A stretch of 7,182 nt of DNA, taken from contig JAOUGQ010000146.1 in NCBI GenBank assembly GCA_029865515.1, forward strand, positions 1 to 7,182, in the 5' to 3' direction. The notes beneath the pieces were generated by a model that saw nothing but the letters and a program-made list of their open reading frames with translations, did no database searches and was not told the origin of the DNA. A program made the position numbers and the translations under genes. The stretch is from Nitrospirota bacterium (GTDB lineage Bacteria > Nitrospirota > Nitrospiria > Nitrospirales > UBA8639). Below are positions 1 through 5,886 of the stretch, in pieces (the stretch's first letter is position 1; every line of letters begins with the position of its first letter).

Positions 1-1
1 A

Positions 2-1129
2 TTGAAATTCAAAGAACTTCAACGTTTACTTGAACAATTCAGGATGCCTCCACTGGACACTCAGGCCATCCGGTTAACCCTCGAACAATTGCCGGCAAGC
101 GGGAGTTTTGACGAGGGGATTAAAAAAATGAAGGAGGATGGGATTACCACCCTGCTGATTGATCTGGGTTGTCAGGGGGGGGGATTCCAATCGGATCCCA
201 ATGGGACATCGAACGCACCTCATCATCTTCTCGATTTGCAGGCGCTGTTGCGGTCCTATGTCGAACGGAGTCATCGGTTGCAACTGTTGGTCTATGTGGG
301 AGTGAATCTTCGGTGTGTCGGCAATTGGCATGATTCGCCTAAGCCGGAATGGCGGGATCGTTCCTATAATGTCAAGACGCAAACTTTTGAGGATAACCGG
401 TTTTTTGATATTTTTCATCCTGACTATCAACGCGTTCTTTCGCAATTTCTCATCAGCCTCTCTGAAAATGGCGTGGACGGGCTGGTGTTTCTTGATGACT
501 ATCCCATGGGTGTCTACGATGGAATGTCCCGGGCCGGACTGAGCCGTTTTCAGAAAGCCTTCGGTGTCGACTTCGATCCGGGGCGTGTCTTTCAGCAGGG
601 GTTCGACCCTCTCAGTGTATCGAAATCCTCCAGTGGAACAACCCGGGTTCAGGGTGGGCCTTCCGAAGATTCCGTGTTTTGGCGATGGGTGGGGTGGAAA
701 GCCCGTGAGCGGTTGACTGTTTTTGAACAGCTCATTGGCCATCTTCGCCAACGTCACCTGACCGTTCAATGTGGTCTGGAACTGCATCCGCATGGGTTGA
801 CTGATCCGGTTCAGGCGCTGGTGGAGTATGCGGAAGACGCGATGGAAGCGACCAGGCGGCCGTTTACCTTTTTCTTCGTAAGGCCGGAAATTGACCGTCA
901 GTCTGAATTTGATCAACAGGCGGTGCTTGAAAAGTTACGGCGCATCTCTACAAAGGCCGTGTTAACCCGGCTGCTCCCCGTGCTTGATGATCCGCGGCGG
1001 GTGTGGGTGAGTCTGCCTGCGGAGAGGGGAAAGCGCATTGTTCCCCGATCAGGCGCAAACATCACTTCCCCTCTTCAGGAGTTTCCAGCAGGCATTGGTG
1101 TGGTTCACGATCTTCGCGCCTTTTCGTGA
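2..1129 (+). CDS. PgaB C-terminal-like (GHL13/GH153-type) glycoside hydrolase-like protein, probably 5'-partial
   Basis: The frame is open to the left edge. It can begin at TTG (2) or ATG (44, after a poor ribosome site), but the true start may lie outside the window. The 375 visible residues resemble the C-terminal TIM-barrel domain of PgaB, the periplasmic poly-N-acetylglucosamine-processing protein. Residues 38-55 match a strand-helix unit of the type that opens the domain (GITTLLIDLG). Residues 96-104 form another strand (LLVYVGVNL). At 159-173 the segment DGLVFLDDYPMGVYD carries the paired Asp (D165-D166) that aligns with the acidic active-site motif of that family. A Trp-rich helix (about 225-235) and an FFFVRPEI strand (about 289-296) follow. 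No polysaccharide deacetylase domain, signal peptide or membrane segment is visible; any such part would be upstream. By family, a hydrolytic or binding role on hexosamine polysaccharide is likely, but the substrate is unknown. Residues 56-61 are encoded across a run of nine G (175-183). The gene is separated by 206 bases from gcvH and is probably not in its operon. Confidence 0.6.
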   Translation: MKFKELQRLLEQFRMPPLDTQAIRLTLEQLPASGSFDEGIKKMKEDGITTLLIDLGCQGGGFQSDPNGTSNAPHHLLDLQALLRSYVERSHRLQLLVYVGVNLRCVGNWHDSPKPEWRDRSYNVKTQTFEDNRFFDIFHPDYQRVLSQFLISLSENGVDGLVFLDDYPMGVYDGMSRAGLSRFQKAFGVDFDPGRVFQQGFDPLSVSKSSSGTTRVQGGPSEDSVFWRWVGWKARERLTVFEQLIGHLRQRHLTVQCGLELHPHGLTDPVQALVEYAEDAMEATRRPFTFFFVRPEIDRQSEFDQQAVLEKLRRISTKAVLTRLLPVLDDPRRVWVSLPAERGKRIVPRSGANITSPLQEFPAGIGVVHDLRAFS

Positions 1130-1146
1130 ACGATTTGATTTCGTTC
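1128..1146 (+). other. Small hairpin at the stop codon of the first gene
   Basis: GAACGA (1128-1133) and TCGTTC (1141-1146) form a perfect 6-bp stem around a 7-base loop, overlapping the TGA stop. No T-run follows, so this is at best a weak terminator or an mRNA 3'-end stabiliser, and it could be chance. Confidence 0.3.
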
Positions 1147-1196
1147 CTATCGCATGAGATTGCTTGATGTGAATGGCCACGAAGAAAAAAAGGAAT

Positions 1197-1217
1197 GTTC
1201 AAACATGTGTGTTTAAC
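1197..1217 (+). other. Hairpin in the gcvH leader region
   Basis: GTT-c-AAACA (1197-1205) pairs with TGTTTAAC (1210-1217) around the loop TGTG: an 8-bp stem with one bulged C. There is no T-run on the + side. It may be part of a 5' leader or an operator. The 1130-1335 stretch otherwise shows no gene, and I do not see the conserved glycine-riboswitch core that might be expected ahead of a glycine-cleavage gene. Confidence 0.3.
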
Positions 1218-1275
1218 AAGGCTGCATGGAATTGCGTGGAGTAAGGAGTGAGGCGTCTGAAGTAAGGCAGGAATG

Positions 1276-1284
1276 TGGTATTTT
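1276..1284 (+). promoter_or_regulatory. Candidate extended -10 promoter for the gcvH operon
   Basis: TGGTATTTT fits an extended -10 (TGnTATnnT) and lies 52 bases before the gcvH start. No good -35 is visible 16-18 bases upstream, as expected for extended -10 promoters. It sits in the loop of a 7-bp inverted repeat, AGGAATG (1269-1275) and CATTCCT (1287-1293), so a regulator bound to that dyad would cover the -10. The assignment rests only on pattern. Confidence 0.3.
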
Positions 1285-1335
1285 ATCATTCCTAATAATG
1301 ATCTCAATTATCGTGTAGAACAAAAGGGGGTAGGC

Positions 1336-1719
1336 ATGGAGCCGCAGGATTTACGCTTTCACAAAGAACATGAATGGATTCGTGTCGAAGGCAGTAAGGC
1401 CACCCTGGGCATCAGCAACTTTGCTCAGGATGCGTTGGGAGATGTGGTGTTTGTGGATGTTCCTAAAGTGGGGACGTCACTTCAGGCTGAAGCTCAATTG
1501 GGGGAAGTAGAGTCGACCAAGGCCACGTCGACGATTTACACCCCGGTCACCGGAAAAATTCTTCAAGTCAATACGGAACTCCAAGACCACCCGGAACTGC
1601 TCAATCAGGATCCGTATGGGAAGGGGTGGATCGCGGTACTGGAATTAGCCAATCCTGGTGAAGTGGACGGGTTGATGACGGCGGATCAATACACGGAATT
1701 TCTGAAATCGCAGGAATAA
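1336..1719 (+). CDS. gcvH: Glycine cleavage system H protein
   Basis: This is the lipoyl carrier of the glycine cleavage complex. It shuttles the aminomethyl group from the P protein to the T protein and is reoxidised by dihydrolipoyl dehydrogenase in the cytoplasm. The 127 residues are full length for the family (about 125-130). The N-terminal region has HKEHEWI (9-15), followed by GISNFAQDALGD (25-36), typical of H proteins. The lipoylation motif GEVESTKA (56-63) puts the modified lysine at K62. I chose ATG 1336 because AAGGGGG (1324-1330) lies 5 bases upstream and the protein then starts in register with known H proteins. An in-frame ATG at 1273 would add 21 unconserved residues and has no ribosome site. 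The gene ends 2 bases before lpdA. No gcvT or gcvP is in the window. Lipoate-binding LbpA proteins of sulfur oxidisers are distant relatives, but the motifs and the lpdA neighbour favour true GcvH. Confidence 0.93.
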   Translation: MEPQDLRFHKEHEWIRVEGSKATLGISNFAQDALGDVVFVDVPKVGTSLQAEAQLGEVESTKATSTIYTPVTGKILQVNTELQDHPELLNQDPYGKGWIAVLELANPGEVDGLMTADQYTEFLKSQE

Positions 1720-1721
1720 TA

Positions 1722-3125
1722 ATGTCCGACTCCACCCATATCGTGATTATCGGGGCAGGCCCTGGTGGGTATGTGGCGGCCATTCGTGCGGCTCAATTAG
1801 GTGCCAGGGTGACGGTCCTGGAAGAACAGGCTCTTGGTGGAGTGTGCCTGAATTGGGGCTGTATTCCCAGTAAAACGTTGTTGGGGTTTATCGATTTAGG
1901 CGAACGGGTTCGGCATGCCCAGCCCTTTGGTCTCAACATTGATGGGCCGGTGAGCTATGATCTTGCCCGCATGGTCGCCCGCAAGGAGGATGTCGTTCGT
2001 GGGTTAGTGAATGGAATCGGCACCTTGTTGAAGCAGTGGAACATTGCCCACGTGCCGGGGCGAGGCGAATTAGTCAATGACCGACAAGTGCGGGTCACTC
2101 ATCTTGATGGATCAACTTCTACCATTGATGCCGACGCCGTAATTCTTGCCACGGGTTCTTCCTGGCCGCAACTGCCGCAATTTCCCATTGAGGGTCCACG
2201 GGTGTTGACCAGCAAAGAGGCGTTGGATTTAACGGAAATTCCCCGTCGCGTGTTGATTGTCGGTGGCGGGGTGGAAGGGTGTGAGTTCGCGTGCCTGTTT
2301 AGTGGGCTGGGGTCAGAAGTGAGCGTCGTGGAAATGATGCCTTCCGTGCTTCCACTCGAAGATGAAGATGTGATCAGCACCCTAACCCGTGAGTTGAAAA
2401 AACGAAAGGCTCAACTCTTTCTCAACACGCAAATCACCCAGTGGTCGGCTGTTGATCAAGGGGTGCAAGCGACACTGGGTTCGGGAGAAGAACTGGTCGC
2501 GGATACCATGCTCATTTCGGTCGGGCGTCGCTTGAACTCCGGCCGGTTGGGGCTGGACAAGGTCGGGGTGAATCTTGGGGCCAAGGGTGAAATTCTGGTG
2601 AACGAACAGATGGAAACCAACGTCCCTGGTATTTTTGCTATTGGCGATGTTACGGGGAAATCCATGTTAGCCCATGTGGCTTCTGCCCAAGGGAAAGTGG
2701 CGGCTTCCAACGCGATGGGTCAACCTCAGTCGATTAACTATGATGTGATTCCGGCGGGGATTTTCACGTTGCCTGAAATCGGGCGGGTCGGACTGACCGA
2801 GGCCCAAGCCCGGGAACGTGGCCTGACGGTCGCTGTCGGACGATTCCGGTATGCCGGGCTTGGAAAAGCCCAAGCGGTGGGGGAGCCCTTTGGGCAATTT
2901 AAAGTGATAGCTGATGAACACACGAAGAAAATATTAGGCGTCCATATTATCGGGGCACATGCAGCGGATCTCATTCACGAAGCAGCACTGGCGATGCATG
3001 GTGGGTTGACCGTGGCGGATCTGGCCGACATGATTCATGCTCATCCGACTTTTTCTGAAGGATTAATGGAGGCGGCTGAAGATGTGGAGGGCATGGCCAT
3101 TCACCAGGCCCGGAAACGGAAATGA
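1722..3125 (+). CDS. lpdA: Dihydrolipoyl dehydrogenase (E3 / L protein)
   Basis: This FAD-dependent disulfide oxidoreductase oxidises dihydrolipoyl groups with NAD+. It serves glycine cleavage and, in many bacteria, 2-oxoacid dehydrogenases. At 467 residues it is normal length. Visible elements in order are: the FAD-binding GAGPGG (11-16) with acidic E34 ending the fold; the redox pair C42 and C47 in GGVCLNWGCIPSK; the ATGSS segment before the NAD domain; a second nucleotide-binding motif GGGVEGCEFA (181-190); the FAD-contacting GIFAIGDVTG; and the C-terminal interface domain with catalytic H441 and E446 in HAHPTFSE. All catalytic residues are present. The Glu at 185 stands where Ile or a similar residue is usual. 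AGGA (1712-1715) lies 6 bases before ATG 1722. The 2-base gap after gcvH implies translational coupling and suggests this copy serves the glycine cleavage system, though it may be shared. Its stop overlaps the next start (ATGA, 3122-3125). Confidence 0.95.
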   Translation: MSDSTHIVIIGAGPGGYVAAIRAAQLGARVTVLEEQALGGVCLNWGCIPSKTLLGFIDLGERVRHAQPFGLNIDGPVSYDLARMVARKEDVVRGLVNGIGTLLKQWNIAHVPGRGELVNDRQVRVTHLDGSTSTIDADAVILATGSSWPQLPQFPIEGPRVLTSKEALDLTEIPRRVLIVGGGVEGCEFACLFSGLGSEVSVVEMMPSVLPLEDEDVISTLTRELKKRKAQLFLNTQITQWSAVDQGVQATLGSGEELVADTMLISVGRRLNSGRLGLDKVGVNLGAKGEILVNEQMETNVPGIFAIGDVTGKSMLAHVASAQGKVAASNAMGQPQSINYDVIPAGIFTLPEIGRVGLTEAQARERGLTVAVGRFRYAGLGKAQAVGEPFGQFKVIADEHTKKILGVHIIGAHAADLIHEAALAMHGGLTVADLADMIHAHPTFSEGLMEAAEDVEGMAIHQARKRK

Positions 3126-3718
3126 ATGTTGCTGGGTGGGACGCGTATGACAAGATGACTAAAATTGAAGCCGGGAGATCGACGGCACTGTGGTCGAAAT
3201 TGACTCGTGTGTCTTTAGGCGAATTCTCATGGGGTGGCTCGCTGTTATTGAAATGTGCCGTTTTGGGAGCAGGCGTGTGTTTCATCTATTGGGCGGGCTG
3301 GCCGCGACCGTCTCTTCCGCCTGTTTCCATGCCCTCTATTGTTCAACCGCGAATTCCCGCCTCACACCCAACACAGTCTGGCCCGGTCGACCTGACACAC
3401 GAGGCCGCGCCTGTTTCTTCTCTTCGTAAGAAAGAGGTCGTCCAACCCCTTCAAACTGTAGCAGAGAAGGAAATTAGTAAAACCGCAGAAGGTACGGCTT
3501 TTATCGTGGATTTAAATGACGGTACATCAGTCGAGTTGGAGCACCTCCCTGGCATTGGAGCGGTGTTGGCCGAACGGATCGTCGCGCACCGTGTTTCCCA
3601 TGGAGCGTTTCGACGAATTGAGGATTTGATGCTGGTGCCGGGTATCGGGGAAAAACGGTTTCAGCAACTTCGTCCCTTTGTCGGAGTTCGAGCATCTACC
3701 AGCAGGATGGGCAGTTAA
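3122..3718 (+). CDS. ComEA-type membrane-anchored helix-hairpin-helix DNA-binding protein
   Basis: The 198-residue protein has three parts. There is a basic cytoplasmic N-terminus, then one hydrophobic segment at about 39-59 (with a Lys at 44 inside it), then a Pro-rich linker at about 61-90. A C-terminal double helix-hairpin-helix domain spans about 128-187. The domain reads VDLNDGTSVELEHLPGIG (129-146) and later LMLVPGIGEK (169-178), which are the two LPGIG/VPGIG hairpins of ComEA; D133-G134 replace the more usual T/K-A. ComEA binds incoming double-stranded DNA at the outer face of the membrane during natural transformation, and the topology here fits that. There is no SLBB domain as in some Gram-positive ComEA proteins. 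The start at 3122 overlaps the lpdA stop by 4 bases, and an internal Met at residue 12 is the alternative. The position between lpdA and tyrS says nothing about competence; no other com genes are in view. It could be a general HhH-domain protein with another DNA role. Confidence 0.8.
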   Translation: MNVAGWDAYDKMTKIEAGRSTALWSKLTRVSLGEFSWGGSLLLKCAVLGAGVCFIYWAGWPRPSLPPVSMPSIVQPRIPASHPTQSGPVDLTHEAAPVSSLRKKEVVQPLQTVAEKEISKTAEGTAFIVDLNDGTSVELEHLPGIGAVLAERIVAHRVSHGAFRRIEDLMLVPGIGEKRFQQLRPFVGVRASTSRMGS

Positions 3719-3750
3719 ATTCAAAACTTTTACACAGTGTGGTTCACAAG

Positions 3751-4974
3751 ATGACAACTTCAGAACTAAACCGGCAACTGGAACTTATTCTTCGGGGAAC
3801 CGTTGAGGTTATTCAGCTGGACGAACTGAAAACCAAATTGGCGGAGTCTCTCAAGGAACAACGCCCACTCAAGATAAAAGCCGGCTTTGATCCGACCGCG
3901 CCAGACCTTCATCTGGGGCATACGGTATTGATTCAGAAGCTCAAGCATTTTCAAGAGTTGGGCCATCAAGTCATTTTTCTCATCGGGGATTTTACCGGCA
4001 TGATCGGAGATCCAACCGGAGTCTCCGAAACCCGGGTGGCATTGACCAAAGAGCAGGTGCTGGCCAACGCGAAAACGTATGAACAGCAAATTTTTAAAAC
4101 CCTGGATCCTGAGAAAACCCGGATCGAGTTTAATAGCCGCTGGATGAACGGCATGCGGGTGGACAAAATGGTGGAGTTGTGCTCGCATTATAGTGTGGCA
4201 CGCATGTTGGAACGGGATGACTTTTCTAAACGATACCGGGATCAAAAACATATCAGCGTGCATGAATTTCTCTACCCTCTCGTTCAAGGCTACGACTCGG
4301 TGGTATTGGAGTCTGATGTGGAGCTGGGCGGGACCGATCAGAAATTCAACCTCCTGGTCGGGCGTGATTTGCAGCGGAATTATGGACAAAAACCCCAGGT
4401 AGTGCTCACGATGCCATTGTTGGAAGGCACGGATGGGGTCCGGAAAATGAGCAAAAGTTTCGGGAACTATATCGCGTTGGAAGATCGCCCGGCCGATATG
4501 TTCGGCAAGCTGATGTCCATCAGCGATGAACTCATGTTGCGGTATTACGAGCTACTGACGGTCATGAATTTGGAGGACATCAAACGCCAACATCCGATGG
4601 AAGCCAAAATGGCTCTGGCCGAACAGATCGTCCGTCAATATCACGGAAGCGAGGCGGTGGAAGAGGCCAAGGCTGATTTTCAACAGCGTTTTCAAAAGCG
4701 GGATTTCCCCGATGAGCCGGATGCCCATGTGATCCTGACAGCCACCGATTTCAGCAATCCCCAGGATTGCTCCATGCCGGTCGTCGATGTCTTGATGCGC
4801 ACGGGCTTAGTGCCCAGTAAATCTGAAAGCCGCCGGCTCATCTCTCAGGGCGGTGTTCAGGTGGATGGAGAAAAGCTTGCCGACCCCAACGGAATGATGA
4901 GCTTCGAACCCGACCGACCCTATCCTATGAAAATCGGTAAACGAAAGTTTGCGATAATTGAATTCAAAAAATAG
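3751..4974 (+). CDS. tyrS: Tyrosyl-tRNA synthetase
   Basis: This is a class I aminoacyl-tRNA synthetase that charges tRNA-Tyr in the cytoplasm. The 407 residues fit the bacterial family (about 400-430). Near the N-terminus KAGFDPTAPDLHLGH holds the HIGH-type signature H54-L55-G56-H57. GDFTGMIGDPTG follows, and GGTDQKFN lines the tyrosine pocket. KMSKS is complete at 232-236. A C-terminal S4 RNA-binding domain (about 344-405) begins VVDVLMRTGLVPSKSESRRL. The HLGH form and length place it with the TyrZ/TyrS-beta type rather than the E. coli type (HVGH). I prefer ATG 3751 over in-frame GTG 3739; neither has a good ribosome site. The 32-base gap after the ComEA-type gene, with no terminator, suggests co-transcription. 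I see no T-box leader. This appears to be a standard housekeeping enzyme with no missing residues. Confidence 0.95.
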   Translation: MTTSELNRQLELILRGTVEVIQLDELKTKLAESLKEQRPLKIKAGFDPTAPDLHLGHTVLIQKLKHFQELGHQVIFLIGDFTGMIGDPTGVSETRVALTKEQVLANAKTYEQQIFKTLDPEKTRIEFNSRWMNGMRVDKMVELCSHYSVARMLERDDFSKRYRDQKHISVHEFLYPLVQGYDSVVLESDVELGGTDQKFNLLVGRDLQRNYGQKPQVVLTMPLLEGTDGVRKMSKSFGNYIALEDRPADMFGKLMSISDELMLRYYELLTVMNLEDIKRQHPMEAKMALAEQIVRQYHGSEAVEEAKADFQQRFQKRDFPDEPDAHVILTATDFSNPQDCSMPVVDVLMRTGLVPSKSESRRLISQGGVQVDGEKLADPNGMMSFEPDRPYPMKIGKRKFAIIEFKK

Positions 4975-5012
4975 ATTCCTTGAGTAATCAGGAAAGATCT
5001 GGGTTTTGGCCA

Positions 5013-5034
5013 CATGGGCAAAACGGCCACCATG
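5013..5034 (+). other. Imperfect hairpin downstream of tyrS
   Basis: GTTTTGGCC (5013-5021) pairs with GGGCAAAAC (5026-5034) with one G-G mismatch and loop ACAT. No T-run follows, so it is not a convincing intrinsic terminator. It is the only candidate 3'-end structure for the gcvH-tyrS run before the tRNA promoter. Confidence 0.3.
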
Positions 5035-5051
5035 CAGTTTGTTTCGGTATC

Positions 5052-5080
5052 TTGACTAAGTTCCAGTCCACACCTAGAAT
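5052..5080 (+). promoter_or_regulatory. Sigma70-type promoter of the tRNA-Gly gene
   Basis: A -35 TTGACT (5052-5057) and a -10 TAGAAT (5075-5080) are separated by exactly 17 bases. Each differs from consensus at one position. The expected transcription start near 5087 leaves a 13-base leader before the mature tRNA, a common arrangement for tRNA genes. Confidence 0.75.
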
Positions 5081-5099
5081 GCGAATCCTGACCTGATGA

Positions 5100-5174
5100 G
5101 CGGGCGTAGCTCAGTGGTAGAGTCCTTGCTTCCCAAGCAAGTTGTCGGGGGTTCAAATCCCCTCGCCCGCTCCA
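5100..5174 (+). tRNA. tRNA-Gly (anticodon CCC)
   Basis: A full cloverleaf can be drawn. The acceptor stem GCGGGCG (5100-5106) pairs with CGCCCGC (5164-5170) at all 7 positions. The D stem GCTC/GAGT (5109-5112/5120-5123) includes one G-T pair. The anticodon stem CTTGC/GCAAG (5125-5129/5137-5141) closes the loop TTCCCAA, giving anticodon CCC (5132-5134), which reads GGG glycine codons. The variable loop has 5 bases. The T stem GGGGG/CCCCT (5147-5151/5159-5163) encloses TTCAAAT. The discriminator is T5171, normal for bacterial tRNA-Gly, and CCA (5172-5174) is encoded. A pyrimidine-rich ATTTTTCCTCTTTCC follows, without a separate terminator hairpin. CCC is one of up to three bacterial glycine anticodons and is often dispensable because UCC can read GGG. 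Confidence 0.96.
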
Positions 5175-5239
5175 ATTTTTCCTCTTTCCTTTCTAGTTAA
5201 TTCTTCGCTTTCCCCATTTGTCCTTGGTTTTTCTTGCTG

Positions 5240-5259
5240 CTTGAATGCCCGCATTCAAG
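5240..5259. repeat. Perfect 20-bp dyad, operator-like
   Basis: CTTGAATGC (5240-5248) and GCATTCAAG (5251-5259) are perfect 9-base inverted arms separated by CC. A 2-base centre is too tight for an ideal RNA loop, and no T-run follows on either strand. The site looks more like a binding site for a dimeric DNA-binding protein than a terminator. No clear promoter overlaps it and no regulator gene is adjacent. Confidence 0.55.
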
Positions 5260-5388
5260 TGGGAAATCGTTTCTCTTCCGTGGTGGAGGGAGCCGTCGGT
5301 AGACCAACATTGGATATTCGCTCGAAGAATGGCTCCCATCCATTCCCTCTGACGAATGATGATCCAGGTGGTAGGTTTAAGGGTGAAT

Positions 5389-5397
5389 TGGTATAAG
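5389..5397 (+). promoter_or_regulatory. Candidate extended -10 promoter for the STAS gene
   Basis: TGGTATAAG contains TGn immediately before TATAAG, an extended -10. The base pattern 17 upstream (TGGTAG, 5369-5374) is a poor -35. The inferred transcription start is near 5404, giving a leader of about 150 bases before the STAS start codon. Confidence 0.4.
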
Positions 5398-5405
5398 AAC
5401 CTTGG

Positions 5406-5423
5406 AATAGACAACAGTCTATT
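5406..5423. promoter_or_regulatory. Dyad at the presumed transcription start of the STAS gene
   Basis: AATAGAC (5406-5412) and GTCTATT (5417-5423) are perfect 7-base inverted arms around AACA. Measured from the -10 at 5392-5397, the site covers about +3 to +20, a usual place for a repressor operator. As RNA it would form a small 5'-end hairpin. No T-run follows, so it is not a terminator. Confidence 0.4.
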
Positions 5424-5553
5424 TATGGGAAAATCTAGTTCAAAAAGGGAATTGTAGGGGTGAGGCCCAAGAAGTTCACTATGGTAAATGGATTCCAGGC
5501 GCTGCCGGTTAGGCTCGTCTGTAACACTTCTTCATCACCAGGGAGAACTTCCT

Positions 5554-5886
5554 ATGCAATGGGGTCTTCAGGTCTTACCCGATGTTGTTGTTGTTCGGAT
5601 GTTTCGTTCGCCGGATCATTCCGTTGGTGAGATGTTTGAAAAGGCCGCTGAACGCGCCATGAGCCTGGACAATAGGAAAGTTCTTGTGGATTTTTCCGGT
5701 GTGGAGTCCCTTGATCCGGTGGGACTGATGCTGTGTGGCTATGGACTGTATCATCTCCGGCAATTACATATCCCTGTGGCACTTATACGTCCTCCCGCCT
5801 CGCTCCTTCCTGTTCTTCAACAACATGGCCTGCATGAACTTCCTCCGGTTTTTTTGCATGAATGCGATGCCAGAATGTTGAATTAA
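5554..5886 (+). CDS. Small single-domain STAS protein (anti-sigma-factor-antagonist-like), lacking the phospho-acceptor Ser
   Basis: The 110 residues have the length and pattern of a lone STAS domain. They run from a beta strand DVVVVRMF (10-17), through a helix GEMFEKAAERAM (25-36), to the central strand VLVDFSGVESLD (43-54). The next helix is GLMLCGYGLYHLRQL; a strand IPVALIRPP, a final helix and a short C-terminus follow. In SpoIIAA/RsbV proteins the loop after this strand reads D-S-S/T-G and the Ser is phosphorylated by a partner kinase. Here it is D54-P55-V56-G57, so that switch is absent. I chose ATG 5554 because AGGGAG (5540-5545) lies 8 bases upstream. An in-frame ATG at 5488 adds 22 residues without a ribosome site. 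No kinase, phosphatase, sigma factor, MlaB-type transporter or chemotaxis genes are adjacent. The role is unknown; phosphorylation-independent protein-protein scaffolding is one inference. Confidence 0.65.
   Translation: MQWGLQVLPDVVVVRMFRSPDHSVGEMFEKAAERAMSLDNRKVLVDFSGVESLDPVGLMLCGYGLYHLRQLHIPVALIRPPASLLPVLQQHGLHELPPVFLHECDARMLN

Larger units (their letters stand above)
5175..5553. other. Gene-free region between tRNA-Gly and the STAS gene
   Basis: I find no credible coding sequence on either strand over these 379 bases. The region contains a T- and C-rich stretch after the tRNA (5175-5235), a perfect 20-bp dyad (5240-5259), and a long-range inverted repeat GGGAGCC/GGCTCCC (5288-5294/5331-5337) that could close a 36-base loop. 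An extended -10 element and a second dyad (5389-5423) follow. The last 130 bases read as the 5' leader of the STAS gene. There is no sign of a tRNA-integrated element: no integrase and no visible repeat of the tRNA 3' end. Confidence 0.6.

Noticed and set aside
74..916. A 280-residue open frame on the - strand opposite the first gene
   Set aside because: It lies antisense to a protein with recognisable family motifs, shows no motifs of its own, and is a shadow of codon bias.
1130..1335. Glycine riboswitch ahead of gcvH
   Set aside because: Expected on biochemical grounds, but I could not find the conserved core or a tandem aptamer layout; only small hairpins are present.
3719..3750. T-box or attenuator ahead of tyrS
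   Set aside because: The gap is only 32 bases, far too short for a T-box leader, and contains no terminator hairpin.
3766..4389. A 207-residue - strand open frame opposite tyrS
   Set aside because: Antisense shadow of the conserved HLGH-containing region of TyrS; no independent signals.
5100..5174. tRNA gene as an integration site for a mobile element
   Set aside because: No integrase, no phage-like gene, and no visible second copy of the tRNA 3' end within the window.
5142..5396. An 84-residue + strand open frame starting inside the tRNA-Gly gene
   Set aside because: Its start reads the T arm and acceptor stem of the tRNA (a typical SGVQIPSPAP artefact), has no ribosome site, and covers the dyads; not a gene.
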